The notes under the pieces were generated by a model. That model was not told the DNA's origin. It ran no database searches and saw only the letters and a program-made list of their open reading frames with translations. From positions 62,001 through 126,000 of the forward strand of contig JAURWY010000006.1 in the NCBI GenBank assembly GCA_030654695.1: a stretch of 64,000 bases of DNA, given 5' to 3'. Of the stretch, positions 1 to 8,486 are shown one piece after another (position 1 is the first letter of the stretch; every line of letters starts with the position of its first letter). The position numbers and the translations under genes are program-made. This DNA comes from Polaromonas sp. (lineage in GTDB: Bacteria > Pseudomonadota > Gammaproteobacteria > Burkholderiales > Burkholderiaceae_C).

Positions 1-1054
<1,054 letters not shown>

Positions 1055-1095
1055 GAGTATAGCGACAGGCTGACTTTTCAGTAGAAAATTCTAAG

Positions 1096-1863
1096 ATGAA
1101 AAAATCTCAACTCCAGTTGGCAGACGCGCTGGGTCAGCAGTCGACAGACAAACGCGTCGACATCCTGCGGCGCATTGGCCAGGTCGGCTCTATTTCTGAA
1201 GCAGCCAGAGGCGCCGGTGTCAGCTACAAGGCCGCATGGCAGGCGATTGACACGCTCAGCAATTTGGCCGGCGTTGCGCTGCTGGAGAAACTGGTGGGCG
1301 GCGCTGGTGGGGGCGGTGCAAGGCTGACGTCAGCGGGTCAGCGTGTATTAGACGCCGCCGACCAAATGAGTCAAGCGCGCAGGGACGTTTTGAAAAAAAT
1401 TGAAACGGACTTGCAGCTGGGTGCCAGTGTGTCCAACTTGTCCGCTCTGTCCTTGCGCACCAGCATGCGCAATCAGCTGCCCTGCAAAGTCAAAGCCATC
1501 AAGTCACGCGCGGGCGCGATGCGGGTCGAGTTGTTGTTGTCGGACCAGACCGTGTTGTCCGCCCGGATCACCCAGGAGAGTGCGGAGTTGTTGGGCTTGA
1601 AGCCCGGACTCGCCGTGTTGGCGTTGTGCAAGGCGACGGCTGTGTCCGTCGGCAGCTGCTTTGACTCAGCCGATGGTCGCAACCTTCTGACTGGTCGGGT
1701 CAGCCGGGCGTCGCGTTCAAAAAATGGAGGTGAGGTGGCGTTGAGCTTGCCGTCTGGACTCCAGCTGGTGGGCTTCACCGCGTCTGGCGTGTTGCTCAAA
1801 GTCGGTCACACGGCGATGGCTTGGTTTGATGAATCTGCGGTGGTCATCGCTCTGACGCACTGA
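1096..1863 (+). CDS. modE: Molybdate-responsive transcriptional regulator ModE
   Basis: Cytoplasmic molybdate sensor that represses modABC and can activate molybdoenzyme genes. Residues about 20-90 form a LysR-like winged HTH (RVDILRRIGQVGSISEAARG, SYKAAWQAID). Residues about 125-190 are a TOBE/MOP domain (LPCKVKAIKSRAGAMRVELL) and a second TOBE domain (LLTGRVSRASRSKNGGEVAL) runs from about 195 to 250. The length of 255 residues matches full-length ModE with two TOBE domains. It is divergent from modA with a candidate operator in the 72-base gap. No strong Shine-Dalgarno sequence is visible. Confidence 0.93.
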   Translation: MKKSQLQLADALGQQSTDKRVDILRRIGQVGSISEAARGAGVSYKAAWQAIDTLSNLAGVALLEKLVGGAGGGGARLTSAGQRVLDAADQMSQARRDVLKKIETDLQLGASVSNLSALSLRTSMRNQLPCKVKAIKSRAGAMRVELLLSDQTVLSARITQESAELLGLKPGLAVLALCKATAVSVGSCFDSADGRNLLTGRVSRASRSKNGGEVALSLPSGLQLVGFTASGVLLKVGHTAMAWFDESAVVIALTH

Positions 1864-2027
1864 CTTTTATGGTTCTGCTTAGGTTGCCGTTAAGAAGCCA
1901 TAGTTTCAATTAACTAAAAAAGAAACATGCTCATAAATCGAATTTAGTGGTTGAATAAATTGCGATTTTATTAATTCCGCCAGCTGCTTCATGTGCGATG
2001 CAGAAGGCCATCAAGGCACACTGAACA

Positions 2028-3662
2028 ATGCGTACAAACACACTTGGTTTGCTCGACAAGGAGCGAACCATTGCCGGTTCTGGTTTCAACCGCTGGTTGG
2101 TGCCACCGGCAGCTTTGGCCATTCACCTTAGCATTGGCATGGCCTATGGCTTTTCTGTGTTTTGGTTGCCGCTGTCCAAGGCGCTGGGCATGAAAGAAGC
2201 GATTCAGTGCGGGCCCGATGTGGGCTTCATCGCTCAGCTTTTCACCACGACATGCGATTGGCCTATTGCCACTTTGGGGTGGATGTACACCTTGTTCTTT
2301 GTGTTCCTTGGACTGTCCGCCGCGGTTTGGGGTGGCTGGCTTGAACATGCTGGCCCGCGTAAAGCGGGCGTCGTGGCCGCATTCTGTTGGGGTGGCGGCA
2401 TGTTGTTGTCGGCGCTGGGCATCTATTTGCACCAATTCTGGCTGATGGTGCTGGGCTCCGGAATCATTGGCGGCATTGGGCTTGGTCTGGGGTATATATC
2501 GCCGGTGTCTACCTTGATCAAATGGTTCCCAGACCGCCGCGGCATGGCCACTGGCATGGCCATCATGGGATTTGGCGGGGGTGCCATGATCGGTGCGCCT
2601 CTGGCTGCTGAGCTGATGAAATACTTCACCACGCCTAGCAGTGTGGGCGTGTGGCAAACCTTCGCCCTCATGGGTTCGCTCTACATCGTGGCCATGCTGT
2701 TGGGCGCTTTTGGCTACCGTGTGCCGGCCACGGGATGGAAACCTGCTGGCTGGACGCCACCCGTTGCGAGCACTTCCAATGCCATGATGACCCAAAACCA
2801 TGTGCACGTGACGCGCATTTGGGGTATCCCCCAGTTTTGGCTGCTGTGGATGGTTTTGACCATGAACGTGTCGGCCGGCATCGGCGTGATTGGCATGGCC
2901 AGCCCCATGTTGCAAGAAGTTTTTGGCGGCGTCTTGATTAATGTCACGGCCAAGTTTGGTGAGTTGGATGCCGTTCAGAAAACCGCTATTGCCGGTGTGG
3001 CTGCAGGGTTTGCAGCGTTGCTGAGCCTGTTCAATATCGCGGGTCGTTTTTTTTGGGCCAGCTTGTCTGACAAGCTGGGTCGAAAGCGCACCTACACCGT
3101 GTTCTTCGTCTTAGGCGCCTTTTTGTATTTCAGCATTCCTGCCAGCGCCGGTGCGGGCAACTTGCTGATGTTTGTGGCCGCCTTCTGCCTTATTTTGAGC
3201 ATGTATGGCGGTGCATTCGCCACCGTCCCAGCGTACTTGGCAGACTTGTTTGGCACGCAAAATGTGGGCGCCATCCATGGCCGTTTGCTGACCGCCTGGG
3301 CGACGGCCGGGATCATTGGCCCCGTGGTGGTGAACTACATGCGACAGTACCAGCTCGATATGGGCATCCCGCGAGAGCAGGTGTACAACCAAACGATGTA
3401 CATCTTGGTCGGCATGCTGGTCGTGGGTCTGATGTGCAATTGGCTGGTCCGTCCAGTGGACGCCAAGTATTTCATGACCGAGACCGAGTTGGCCGAAGAA
3501 AAGCGCTTGGCACACGAAAGCTCGACAGCGTCAACGTTGGTCTCATACGACAACAGCGTCTCTAGCTCACTGACAGTGGCGCTGGCTTGGTTGGCCGTTT
3601 CGCTGCCCTTGGCTTGGGGGGTTTATCGCACCATGCTGAGTGTGGGGCAGCTTTTTCACTGA
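2028..3662 (+). CDS. OFA-type MFS transporter (oxalate/formate antiporter family)
   Basis: A polytopic inner-membrane transporter of 544 residues with about 12 membrane segments. The opening segment (GFNRWLVPPAALAIHLSIGMAYGFSVFWLPLS, trimmed here) and the loop KWFPDRRGMATGMAIMGFG are typical of the OFA branch of the major facilitator superfamily, whose known members exchange oxalate and formate. There is a large insert after the first segments and an extra hydrophobic helix at the C terminus (about 515-540). Lying just before a formate dehydrogenase gene block it may carry formate or a related monocarboxylate; the substrate is an inference from context. The AT-rich 164 bases upstream presumably hold its promoter, but I see no convincing -35/-10 pair or Shine-Dalgarno sequence. 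Confidence 0.8.
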   Translation: MRTNTLGLLDKERTIAGSGFNRWLVPPAALAIHLSIGMAYGFSVFWLPLSKALGMKEAIQCGPDVGFIAQLFTTTCDWPIATLGWMYTLFFVFLGLSAAVWGGWLEHAGPRKAGVVAAFCWGGGMLLSALGIYLHQFWLMVLGSGIIGGIGLGLGYISPVSTLIKWFPDRRGMATGMAIMGFGGGAMIGAPLAAELMKYFTTPSSVGVWQTFALMGSLYIVAMLLGAFGYRVPATGWKPAGWTPPVASTSNAMMTQNHVHVTRIWGIPQFWLLWMVLTMNVSAGIGVIGMASPMLQEVFGGVLINVTAKFGELDAVQKTAIAGVAAGFAALLSLFNIAGRFFWASLSDKLGRKRTYTVFFVLGAFLYFSIPASAGAGNLLMFVAAFCLILSMYGGAFATVPAYLADLFGTQNVGAIHGRLLTAWATAGIIGPVVVNYMRQYQLDMGIPREQVYNQTMYILVGMLVVGLMCNWLVRPVDAKYFMTETELAEEKRLAHESSTASTLVSYDNSVSSSLTVALAWLAVSLPLAWGVYRTMLSVGQLFH

Positions 3663-3922
3663 GGGCTAATAAAAGGCTGTGTAGAGTAGACAGCTCGCAC
3701 CAACTCAGCCTCAATTTCCGCCGCGTCAAGCCGCACAAAAGTCGTGTTGTGTCGGTCCGTGAGCGGTCCGCCGCCGGGAATCACCTCGCCTTGTGGGCCG
3801 TAGCCAACAGCTTTGAATTTCCACAGCGCGTTGATCAATTTCAAATAGCCCACATGCTGGCCGTGCGCGTCAAGCAGCTGGCAGGTGCCGGCGTTGAGGG
3901 GTTTGAGTGTGAAGGGTGTCAT
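3656..3922 (-). CDS. Small conserved-looking hypothetical protein, 88 residues
   Basis: I do not recognise the family. The protein begins MTPFTLKPLNAGTCQLLDAHG, is soluble in character and has the regular segment GQHVGYLKLINALWKFKAVG followed by GEVIPGGGPLTDRHNT. A much longer frame continues upstream to 4216, but the portion before residue 1 here is low-quality sequence antisense to the next gene, so I chose the ATG at 3922. Its last 7 bases overlap the end of the MFS gene tail to tail. The 79 bases to the divergent DUF3305 gene would hold both promoters. The sequence reads like a real protein, perhaps a formate dehydrogenase-associated small protein, but no function can be assigned. Confidence 0.6.
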   Translation of the reverse strand: MTPFTLKPLNAGTCQLLDAHGQHVGYLKLINALWKFKAVGYGPQGEVIPGGGPLTDRHNTTFVRLDAAEIEAELVRAVYSTQPFISPQ

Positions 3923-4001
3923 GGTGAAGGTGCAGAGATTAACCCCAAGCGCCAAGACCCCATACACCATGGGCGGCGCTGTCCACCGTACACTCCCCGC
4001 C

Positions 4002-4619
4002 ATGTCTGGATTTGTCTTGTATTCCCCTGCTGCCACTGGTTCGCCCGAAGCTGCCTCGCTTGATGCAGCAGAGGCTGTGCGCCGGCCGTTCACCCAGGTG
4101 GCGGTCGTCATGCAGCGTGAACACATCGACAACCGCTGGCAGCCTTGGCGCTGGAGCCTGTCTGAAATCATTCCGCATGAAGACGGTTTTGGCCCGCAGC
4201 CACGCCTGCTGATCAAGGATGATCAGCAAGAGCGCTGGCTGCACCCGGGTTTCACGGTAGAGCTGTTCACCGACGACACCGAGGGCTATCACCTGAATTT
4301 GACGACCGAGCACCCCTGCTTCTGGGTGGTCTGGCGTATGGAAGAAGAACCAGCCATCAGCGATGAGTGCATTGCGGTGCCGCAGACGGTGACGCTGAGT
4401 TACAGCGACGCCGGTCGCTGGTTGGACGCACAAGAGTCGGTTGAGCAAGTGCCGGCGCCTATCGAGGTGCTGAGTTGGATGCAGGCCTTTGTCGACCAAC
4501 ACCACGTGCTGGAACTCAAGCGGCGCAAGCGCCCGGACAGCTTCAAGTCATTGCAAGATCGTTTTGGCAATCCGGTGCGGGTCAGCACCGAAAAAATACG
4601 CGGACCGAGCCATGGCTGA
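4002..4619 (+). CDS. DUF3305 domain protein
   Basis: A soluble protein of 205 residues without signal peptide. The segment RRPFTQVAVVMQREHIDNRW followed by QPWRWSLSEIIPHE is characteristic of DUF3305, a family found beside formate dehydrogenase genes and without known biochemical role. The chosen start, MSGFVLYSP at 4002, begins directly before this conserved part; the frame is open further upstream but that portion has no family character. Its stop overlaps the start of the DUF3306 gene by 8 bases (ATGGCTGA), showing coupling. Context suggests a role in maturation of, or electron transfer to, formate dehydrogenase. Confidence 0.8.
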   Translation: MSGFVLYSPAATGSPEAASLDAAEAVRRPFTQVAVVMQREHIDNRWQPWRWSLSEIIPHEDGFGPQPRLLIKDDQQERWLHPGFTVELFTDDTEGYHLNLTTEHPCFWVVWRMEEEPAISDECIAVPQTVTLSYSDAGRWLDAQESVEQVPAPIEVLSWMQAFVDQHHVLELKRRKRPDSFKSLQDRFGNPVRVSTEKIRGPSHG

Positions 4620-5316
4620 AGGTGCAGACGGCTTTCTGGGGCGCTGGGCGCGCCGTAAAAACGATGCGCTGCAAGGCAAACCGCTGGAGGAGTCTGCTTC
4701 GTCTCTTCCGGTTGAAGCAATGGCCAAGCCAACGCCCGCTGCCGAACCGGTCAAACACGTAGAGCCGGTAGAGCCAGTCAAGGCGATGACGCTTGACGAT
4801 GTCAAAGACCTGACCAAAGATTCCGACTTCAAGCCTTTTATGAACCGCAGCGTGGAGCCTGGTGTGCGCAACGCCGCCATGAAAAAGCTCTTCGCTGATC
4901 CGCACTTCAACGTGATGGATGGGTTGGATATTTACATCGACGATTATTCGAAACCTGACCCCTTGCCGCTGTCGATGTTGCGGCAGATGGCCAGTGCCAA
5001 ATTCCTCAAACTCTTCGACGATGACGAAGAAGAAGCGAAAAAAGCCAAAGACTTAGCAGATGCTGCAGCCGGCGTGGCCCTTGACGCCGAGCCAGCACGG
5101 GAAACCACGCAGACACCACCCGATGATTCAGTGGCACAGTCGGAGCTTGCTCCCGAAGAGCTGGCTGCCTTGCCAAACCCCGATACAGACACCCATCCCC
5201 AACCGGAAGCACTCTCGCCTTCCGGCATTCGCCAGGAAGACCATGCCCACATTGATTTGCGACTGCAACCAGACCATGCCCCTGAAAGCCCAGACACTGG
5301 GCGCGGTGCTGCATGA
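4612..5316 (+). CDS. DUF3306 domain protein
   Basis: A soluble protein of 234 residues of unknown function. The N terminus GFLGRWARRKNDALQGK and the central part DSDFKPFMNRSVEPGVRNAA, then LFADPHFNVMDGLDIYIDDY, mark it as DUF3306. A low-complexity Pro/Ala/Glu-rich tail follows from about residue 140. The ATG at 4612 is chosen because it overlaps the end of the DUF3305 gene by 8 bases. Its 3' end overlaps the start of the polyferredoxin gene by 74 bases, so the three genes form one tightly packed unit. The acidic DDDEEEAKKAK segment near residue 150 may be a flexible interaction region. Confidence 0.8.
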   Translation: MAEGADGFLGRWARRKNDALQGKPLEESASSLPVEAMAKPTPAAEPVKHVEPVEPVKAMTLDDVKDLTKDSDFKPFMNRSVEPGVRNAAMKKLFADPHFNVMDGLDIYIDDYSKPDPLPLSMLRQMASAKFLKLFDDDEEEAKKAKDLADAAAGVALDAEPARETTQTPPDDSVAQSELAPEELAALPNPDTDTHPQPEALSPSGIRQEDHAHIDLRLQPDHAPESPDTGRGAA

Positions 5317-7396
5317 GGAGCTGACCCTGCATTCAGCCCTGTGCCGCCGCGAGGCCGGGGCATTTCAAAAAGCTATTCAGTCCGGCGACGACGTGGTGGT
5401 CGCCTGCACCCAAGAAAAACGTCTGTTTGCCGAGCTCGGCACCGAAACCGTCGGTGCGGTCTCGCCCATCAAATTCGTCAACATTCGCGAGACCGGTGGC
5501 TGGAGCAAAGACGCTGCCAACGCCATGCCCAAAGTGGCGGCGCTGTTGGCCGCTGCGCATCTGCCGGATGCTGAGCCGGTGTCCACAGTCACCTACACAA
5601 GCACCGGTCGCCTGCTCATCGTCGGCCCGGTTGACCAAGCCGAGCAAGTGGCAGCCATGTTGTCGGACACGCTCAGCGTGACGATTTTTGCGCAAGGCGT
5701 ATCAGCCCAAGGGATGTCAGCCCAAAACGGCGCATTGCCACCGGCGCAAGAACGTCAGTACCCGGTCATCAGCGGTGAGGCGCTGCAGCTCAAGGGCTGG
5801 CTAGGCGCCTTCGAGCTAAACTGGAACAAAACCAACCCGATTGACCTCGACCTGTGCACCCGCTGCAATGCCTGCGTCGCGGTTTGCCCTGAAGGTGCGA
5901 TTGACCTCAGCTACCAAGTCGACAGCAACAAATGCACCTCGCACCGCGACTGCGTGGCAGTCTGTAAAGTGGCCGGCGCGATTGATTTTTCGCGTGCGCC
6001 ACAAGCCTTGAATGAGACCTTTGACATGGTGCTCGACCTCGGCAAGACACCTTTAATCACGCTGCATGCACCGCCGCAAGGTTATTTCGCCTTGCCGGGT
6101 TTTGTCGGTTTGGCCACGCCCGGTTTGCTGCCGATGGTGGTCAAGCTGCGTGACATGGTGGGCGAGTTCGAAAAGCCCAAATTCTTTGCCTACAAACAAA
6201 AAATTTGTGCCCATAGCCGCAACGAAACTGTCGGCTGCAACGCCTGCGTTGACATCTGTTCGGCAGGCGCGATCAGCAGCGAAAAAAGCCGCCAGCAAAT
6301 CAAAGTCAATCCCAACCTGTGTATCGGCTGCGGTGCCTGCACCACGGTCTGCCCAACGGGTGCGTTGACCTACGCCTACCCGCGCGCCAGCGAGCAAGGC
6401 GTTCGCCTTAAAACCTTGTTGAGCACCTATGCCAGAGCGGGCGGGCAAGATGCCAGTCTGTTGTTTCACAGCCAAGGCAGCGGCCAAAAAGCGATTGAAG
6501 CCTTGGGTCGGGCGGCGCAATTGGGTTCCGCCCAAGGCGTGCCCGCCAGCATGATCCCGCAGGCCTTGTGGCACACCGCCAGCGTCGGCATCGACCTCTG
6601 GTTGAGCGCCATCGCGCTAGGCGCACGGCAACTGGCGGTGCTGGTGACGGACGAAGAAGCGCCGGACTATTTGGCTGGCTTGAGCGCGCAAATGAAGGTA
6701 GCGCAAACCATTCTCACGGGGCTCGGTTACAGCGGCGTGCACTTTCATTTGATCCGCTCCCCCGGTGCGCTGAATGCCCAAAGCTTGGCCGCACTGGACG
6801 CCAGCTTGCAGGTGATCGGCAAAGCCAAAGCCGTCGGTCCGTTGGTCGCTGCACGTTTTGCGGTGGCACAGGAAAAACGCAGCACCCTCGACATGGCGCT
6901 CGACCATTTGATGACACAAGCGCCGGCCGCGTTGCCCGAGGCGATTGAGCTGCCCGCGCTGGGCTCGCCATTCGGCAGTTTGACGGTCAACAAAGACAGC
7001 TGCACGCTTTGCCTGAGCTGTGTCAGTGCTTGCCCAGCCAGTGCGCTTCAAGACAACCCGGAGTTGCCGCAGCTCAAATTCATCGAGAAAAATTGCGTGC
7101 AGTGCGGCCTGTGCGCCATCACCTGCCCAGAAGACGCCATCACCCTGCAGCCGCGCCTGCTGCTAACGCCGGCGCGCAAAGAGGCGAGGGTGCTGAACGA
7201 AACCCAGCCCTACGCTTGCATCCGCTGCGCCAAGCCGTTTGGCACGCTCAAGGCGATTGAGTCGATGTTGGGCAAGTTGTCGGGGCATGCCATGTTCCAG
7301 GGTGCTGCGGGTGACCGCTTGAAGATGTGTGGCGACTGCCGCGTCATCGACATCTACTCGGCCGAGAACGAAGTCAAAATCACCGACATCCGCTAA
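5243..7396 (+). CDS. Polyferredoxin-like 4Fe-4S protein of the formate dehydrogenase block
   Basis: A cytoplasmic electron-transfer protein of 717 residues. The N-terminal domain (CDCNQTM, LCRREAGAF, VVVACTQEKRLF) recalls the Fe-S binding start of HdrA-type proteins. Cluster motifs follow: C205/208/211/215, C231/237/241 (odd spacing), C332/335/339, C360/363/366/370, C587/590/593/597 and C618/621/624/628. Between residues 400 and 560 is a cluster-free domain with HTASVGIDLWLSAIALGA. The C terminus has two CxxC pairs (659/662 and 696/699) like a zinc ribbon. The start at 5243 has AGGAAGA just upstream; the frame is open further left but reads as shadow of DUF3306. A role in feeding electrons to or from formate dehydrogenase is inferred from position only. 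Confidence 0.85.
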   Translation: MPTLICDCNQTMPLKAQTLGAVLHEELTLHSALCRREAGAFQKAIQSGDDVVVACTQEKRLFAELGTETVGAVSPIKFVNIRETGGWSKDAANAMPKVAALLAAAHLPDAEPVSTVTYTSTGRLLIVGPVDQAEQVAAMLSDTLSVTIFAQGVSAQGMSAQNGALPPAQERQYPVISGEALQLKGWLGAFELNWNKTNPIDLDLCTRCNACVAVCPEGAIDLSYQVDSNKCTSHRDCVAVCKVAGAIDFSRAPQALNETFDMVLDLGKTPLITLHAPPQGYFALPGFVGLATPGLLPMVVKLRDMVGEFEKPKFFAYKQKICAHSRNETVGCNACVDICSAGAISSEKSRQQIKVNPNLCIGCGACTTVCPTGALTYAYPRASEQGVRLKTLLSTYARAGGQDASLLFHSQGSGQKAIEALGRAAQLGSAQGVPASMIPQALWHTASVGIDLWLSAIALGARQLAVLVTDEEAPDYLAGLSAQMKVAQTILTGLGYSGVHFHLIRSPGALNAQSLAALDASLQVIGKAKAVGPLVAARFAVAQEKRSTLDMALDHLMTQAPAALPEAIELPALGSPFGSLTVNKDSCTLCLSCVSACPASALQDNPELPQLKFIEKNCVQCGLCAITCPEDAITLQPRLLLTPARKEARVLNETQPYACIRCAKPFGTLKAIESMLGKLSGHAMFQGAAGDRLKMCGDCRVIDIYSAENEVKITDIR

Positions 7397-7422
7397 ATCA
7401 AGTCCAGTTAAGAAGTACCCGC

Positions 7423-8040
7423 ATGCAACCAGCCATCCTTGTCCCGTCATCGCTCGATGAAGAAACTGCTCGCGCCGAAATCTACGGCCTGCTGGCGGCG
7501 CTTTTTTATGCGGCCCCAACGCCAGCGCTGTGGGACAACCTGCGCGCTGCGGTGACCGAAGCACCGGCTGCCGGCGCTTTGCTAGAGGCCAGTTGGGGTG
7601 AGGTCGTGGGATGCGCGCGTGCCATGTCAGCCGCGGAAGTGGCTGACGAGTACGACGCTTTGTTTGGCGGCGTGGGCAAGCCGGCGGTGTATTTGTTTGG
7701 CTCGCACTACATGAGTGGCTTCCTCAACGAAAAGCCGTTGGCGGCTTTGCGCGGCGACTTGGCCGCGCTGGGGCTGGACCGCGACGACGACATGCCCGAA
7801 ACCGAAGACCACTACGCGTATGTCTGCGAGGTGATGCGCTATTTGATCGCCGGTGAAGACGTTGAGGTGGCCAACCTGACAAAGCAGCGCGAATTTTTCA
7901 CGCGGCACTTGCAGCCTTGGGCCTTGCTGATGTGCGATGCCATCAGCGCGCACCCGAAGGCGCGTTTTTACAAAAGTTTGGCCAGCTTCACGCACACCTT
8001 CACCAACGTTGAGTCGCAAGGCTTTGACATGCTGGCCTGA
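7423..8040 (+). CDS. TorD/DmsD-family molybdoenzyme chaperone
   Basis: A cytoplasmic chaperone of 205 residues, expected to bind the apo catalytic subunit or its Tat leader until the molybdenum cofactor is inserted. Family traits are the helical N terminus (ETARAEIYGLLAALFYAAP), the region EVADEYDALFGG, YLFGSHYMSGFLNEKPL, and the motif ETEDHYAYVCEVMRYLIAGE, which corresponds to the family's conserved ExPDH-like site. The start MQPAILVPSS at 7423 follows the polyferredoxin gene by 26 bases. A 176-base gap separates it from the structural operon, so the maturation block and the enzyme may have separate promoters. Confidence 0.85.
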   Translation: MQPAILVPSSLDEETARAEIYGLLAALFYAAPTPALWDNLRAAVTEAPAAGALLEASWGEVVGCARAMSAAEVADEYDALFGGVGKPAVYLFGSHYMSGFLNEKPLAALRGDLAALGLDRDDDMPETEDHYAYVCEVMRYLIAGEDVEVANLTKQREFFTRHLQPWALLMCDAISAHPKARFYKSLASFTHTFTNVESQGFDMLA

Positions 8041-8144
8041 AATCACTGTGCTTGGTTCGCGACGGCAAGGGCTCGGTTAATCGTTATCGAATGACTAAGT
8101 TTTTTCACTATTTATCGTGGATTTTTGGCGAGTTTTAGGGTTTT

Positions 8145-8198
8145 TACTATGAGCGCCACACTTTTGTGTCGTAGGATCCTATGAATTCGATTTCCTAC
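8145..8198 (+). promoter_or_regulatory. Possible promoter and stem in the formate dehydrogenase leader
   Basis: TACTAT at 8145-8150 resembles a -10 element, but no convincing -35 is present at the usual distance. Downstream is a perfect 10-base palindrome TAGGATCCTA (8172-8181). A longer stem, GTAGGA (8171-8176) with TCCTAC (8193-8198), shares half of it, so the two structures exclude each other. The gene start at 8217 has GGAG ten bases upstream. I see no sigma-54 -24/-12 pattern. Confidence 0.3.
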
Positions 8199-8216
8199 CC
8201 TTTCAGCGGAGTAAAC

Positions 8217-8423
8217 ATGCAAGACAGCCAATCCAAGCCTTCCCGTCGGGGATTCTTCTTCGGTGCCGCCGCCACCGGAGCGGCAGCTGCTGCCATCGTC
8301 GCCATGCCGGGTGCCACCTTGACTGAAGTTGTTCAGGTTGAACTCAAACCGGCGCCTGAAAATGGCGGTGGCTACAGCCTGTCTGAACACGTCAAGCGCT
8401 ACTACAAGACAACACGTCTCTAA
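8217..8423 (+). CDS. Small Tat-signal protein of formate dehydrogenase operons
   Basis: A 68-residue protein that is little more than a twin-arginine signal (SRRGFFFGAAATGAAAAAIVA) and a short exported tail ending GYSLSEHVKRYYKTTRL. This matches the recognised family of formate dehydrogenase region Tat-targeted small proteins (TIGR02811 type). The function is unknown; it might escort the catalytic subunit to the Tat machinery or remain as a membrane-anchored partner. The start ATG 8217 follows a GGAG ribosome site; an upstream ATG at 8181 is in frame but lacks one. It opens the structural operon, 63 bases before the catalytic subunit. Confidence 0.85.
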   Translation: MQDSQSKPSRRGFFFGAAATGAAAAAIVAMPGATLTEVVQVELKPAPENGGGYSLSEHVKRYYKTTRL

Positions 8424-8486
8424 CACCCTGATCTAAGCGATACAGACCCATCTCGGTCAGCCCCCTTTAACTTCCACGGAGAGCTT

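Noticed and set aside
1989..2915. Minus-strand frame of about 300 codons opposite the MFS transporter
   Set aside because: Low-complexity His/Gln/Arg-rich translation opposite a clear membrane protein gene.
5060..5242. Extended N terminus for the polyferredoxin
   Set aside because: This part is the out-of-frame reading of the DUF3306 gene; the ATG at 5243 has a good ribosome site and begins the family-like sequence.
5690..5730. Short duplication coding SAQGMSAQ in the polyferredoxin
   Set aside because: A simple two-copy repeat in a linker before the first cluster motif; no sign of function.
8041..8216. Sigma-54 promoter for the formate dehydrogenase operon
   Set aside because: Formate systems in enterobacteria use sigma-54, but no GG-N10-GC pattern of the -24/-12 type is present here.
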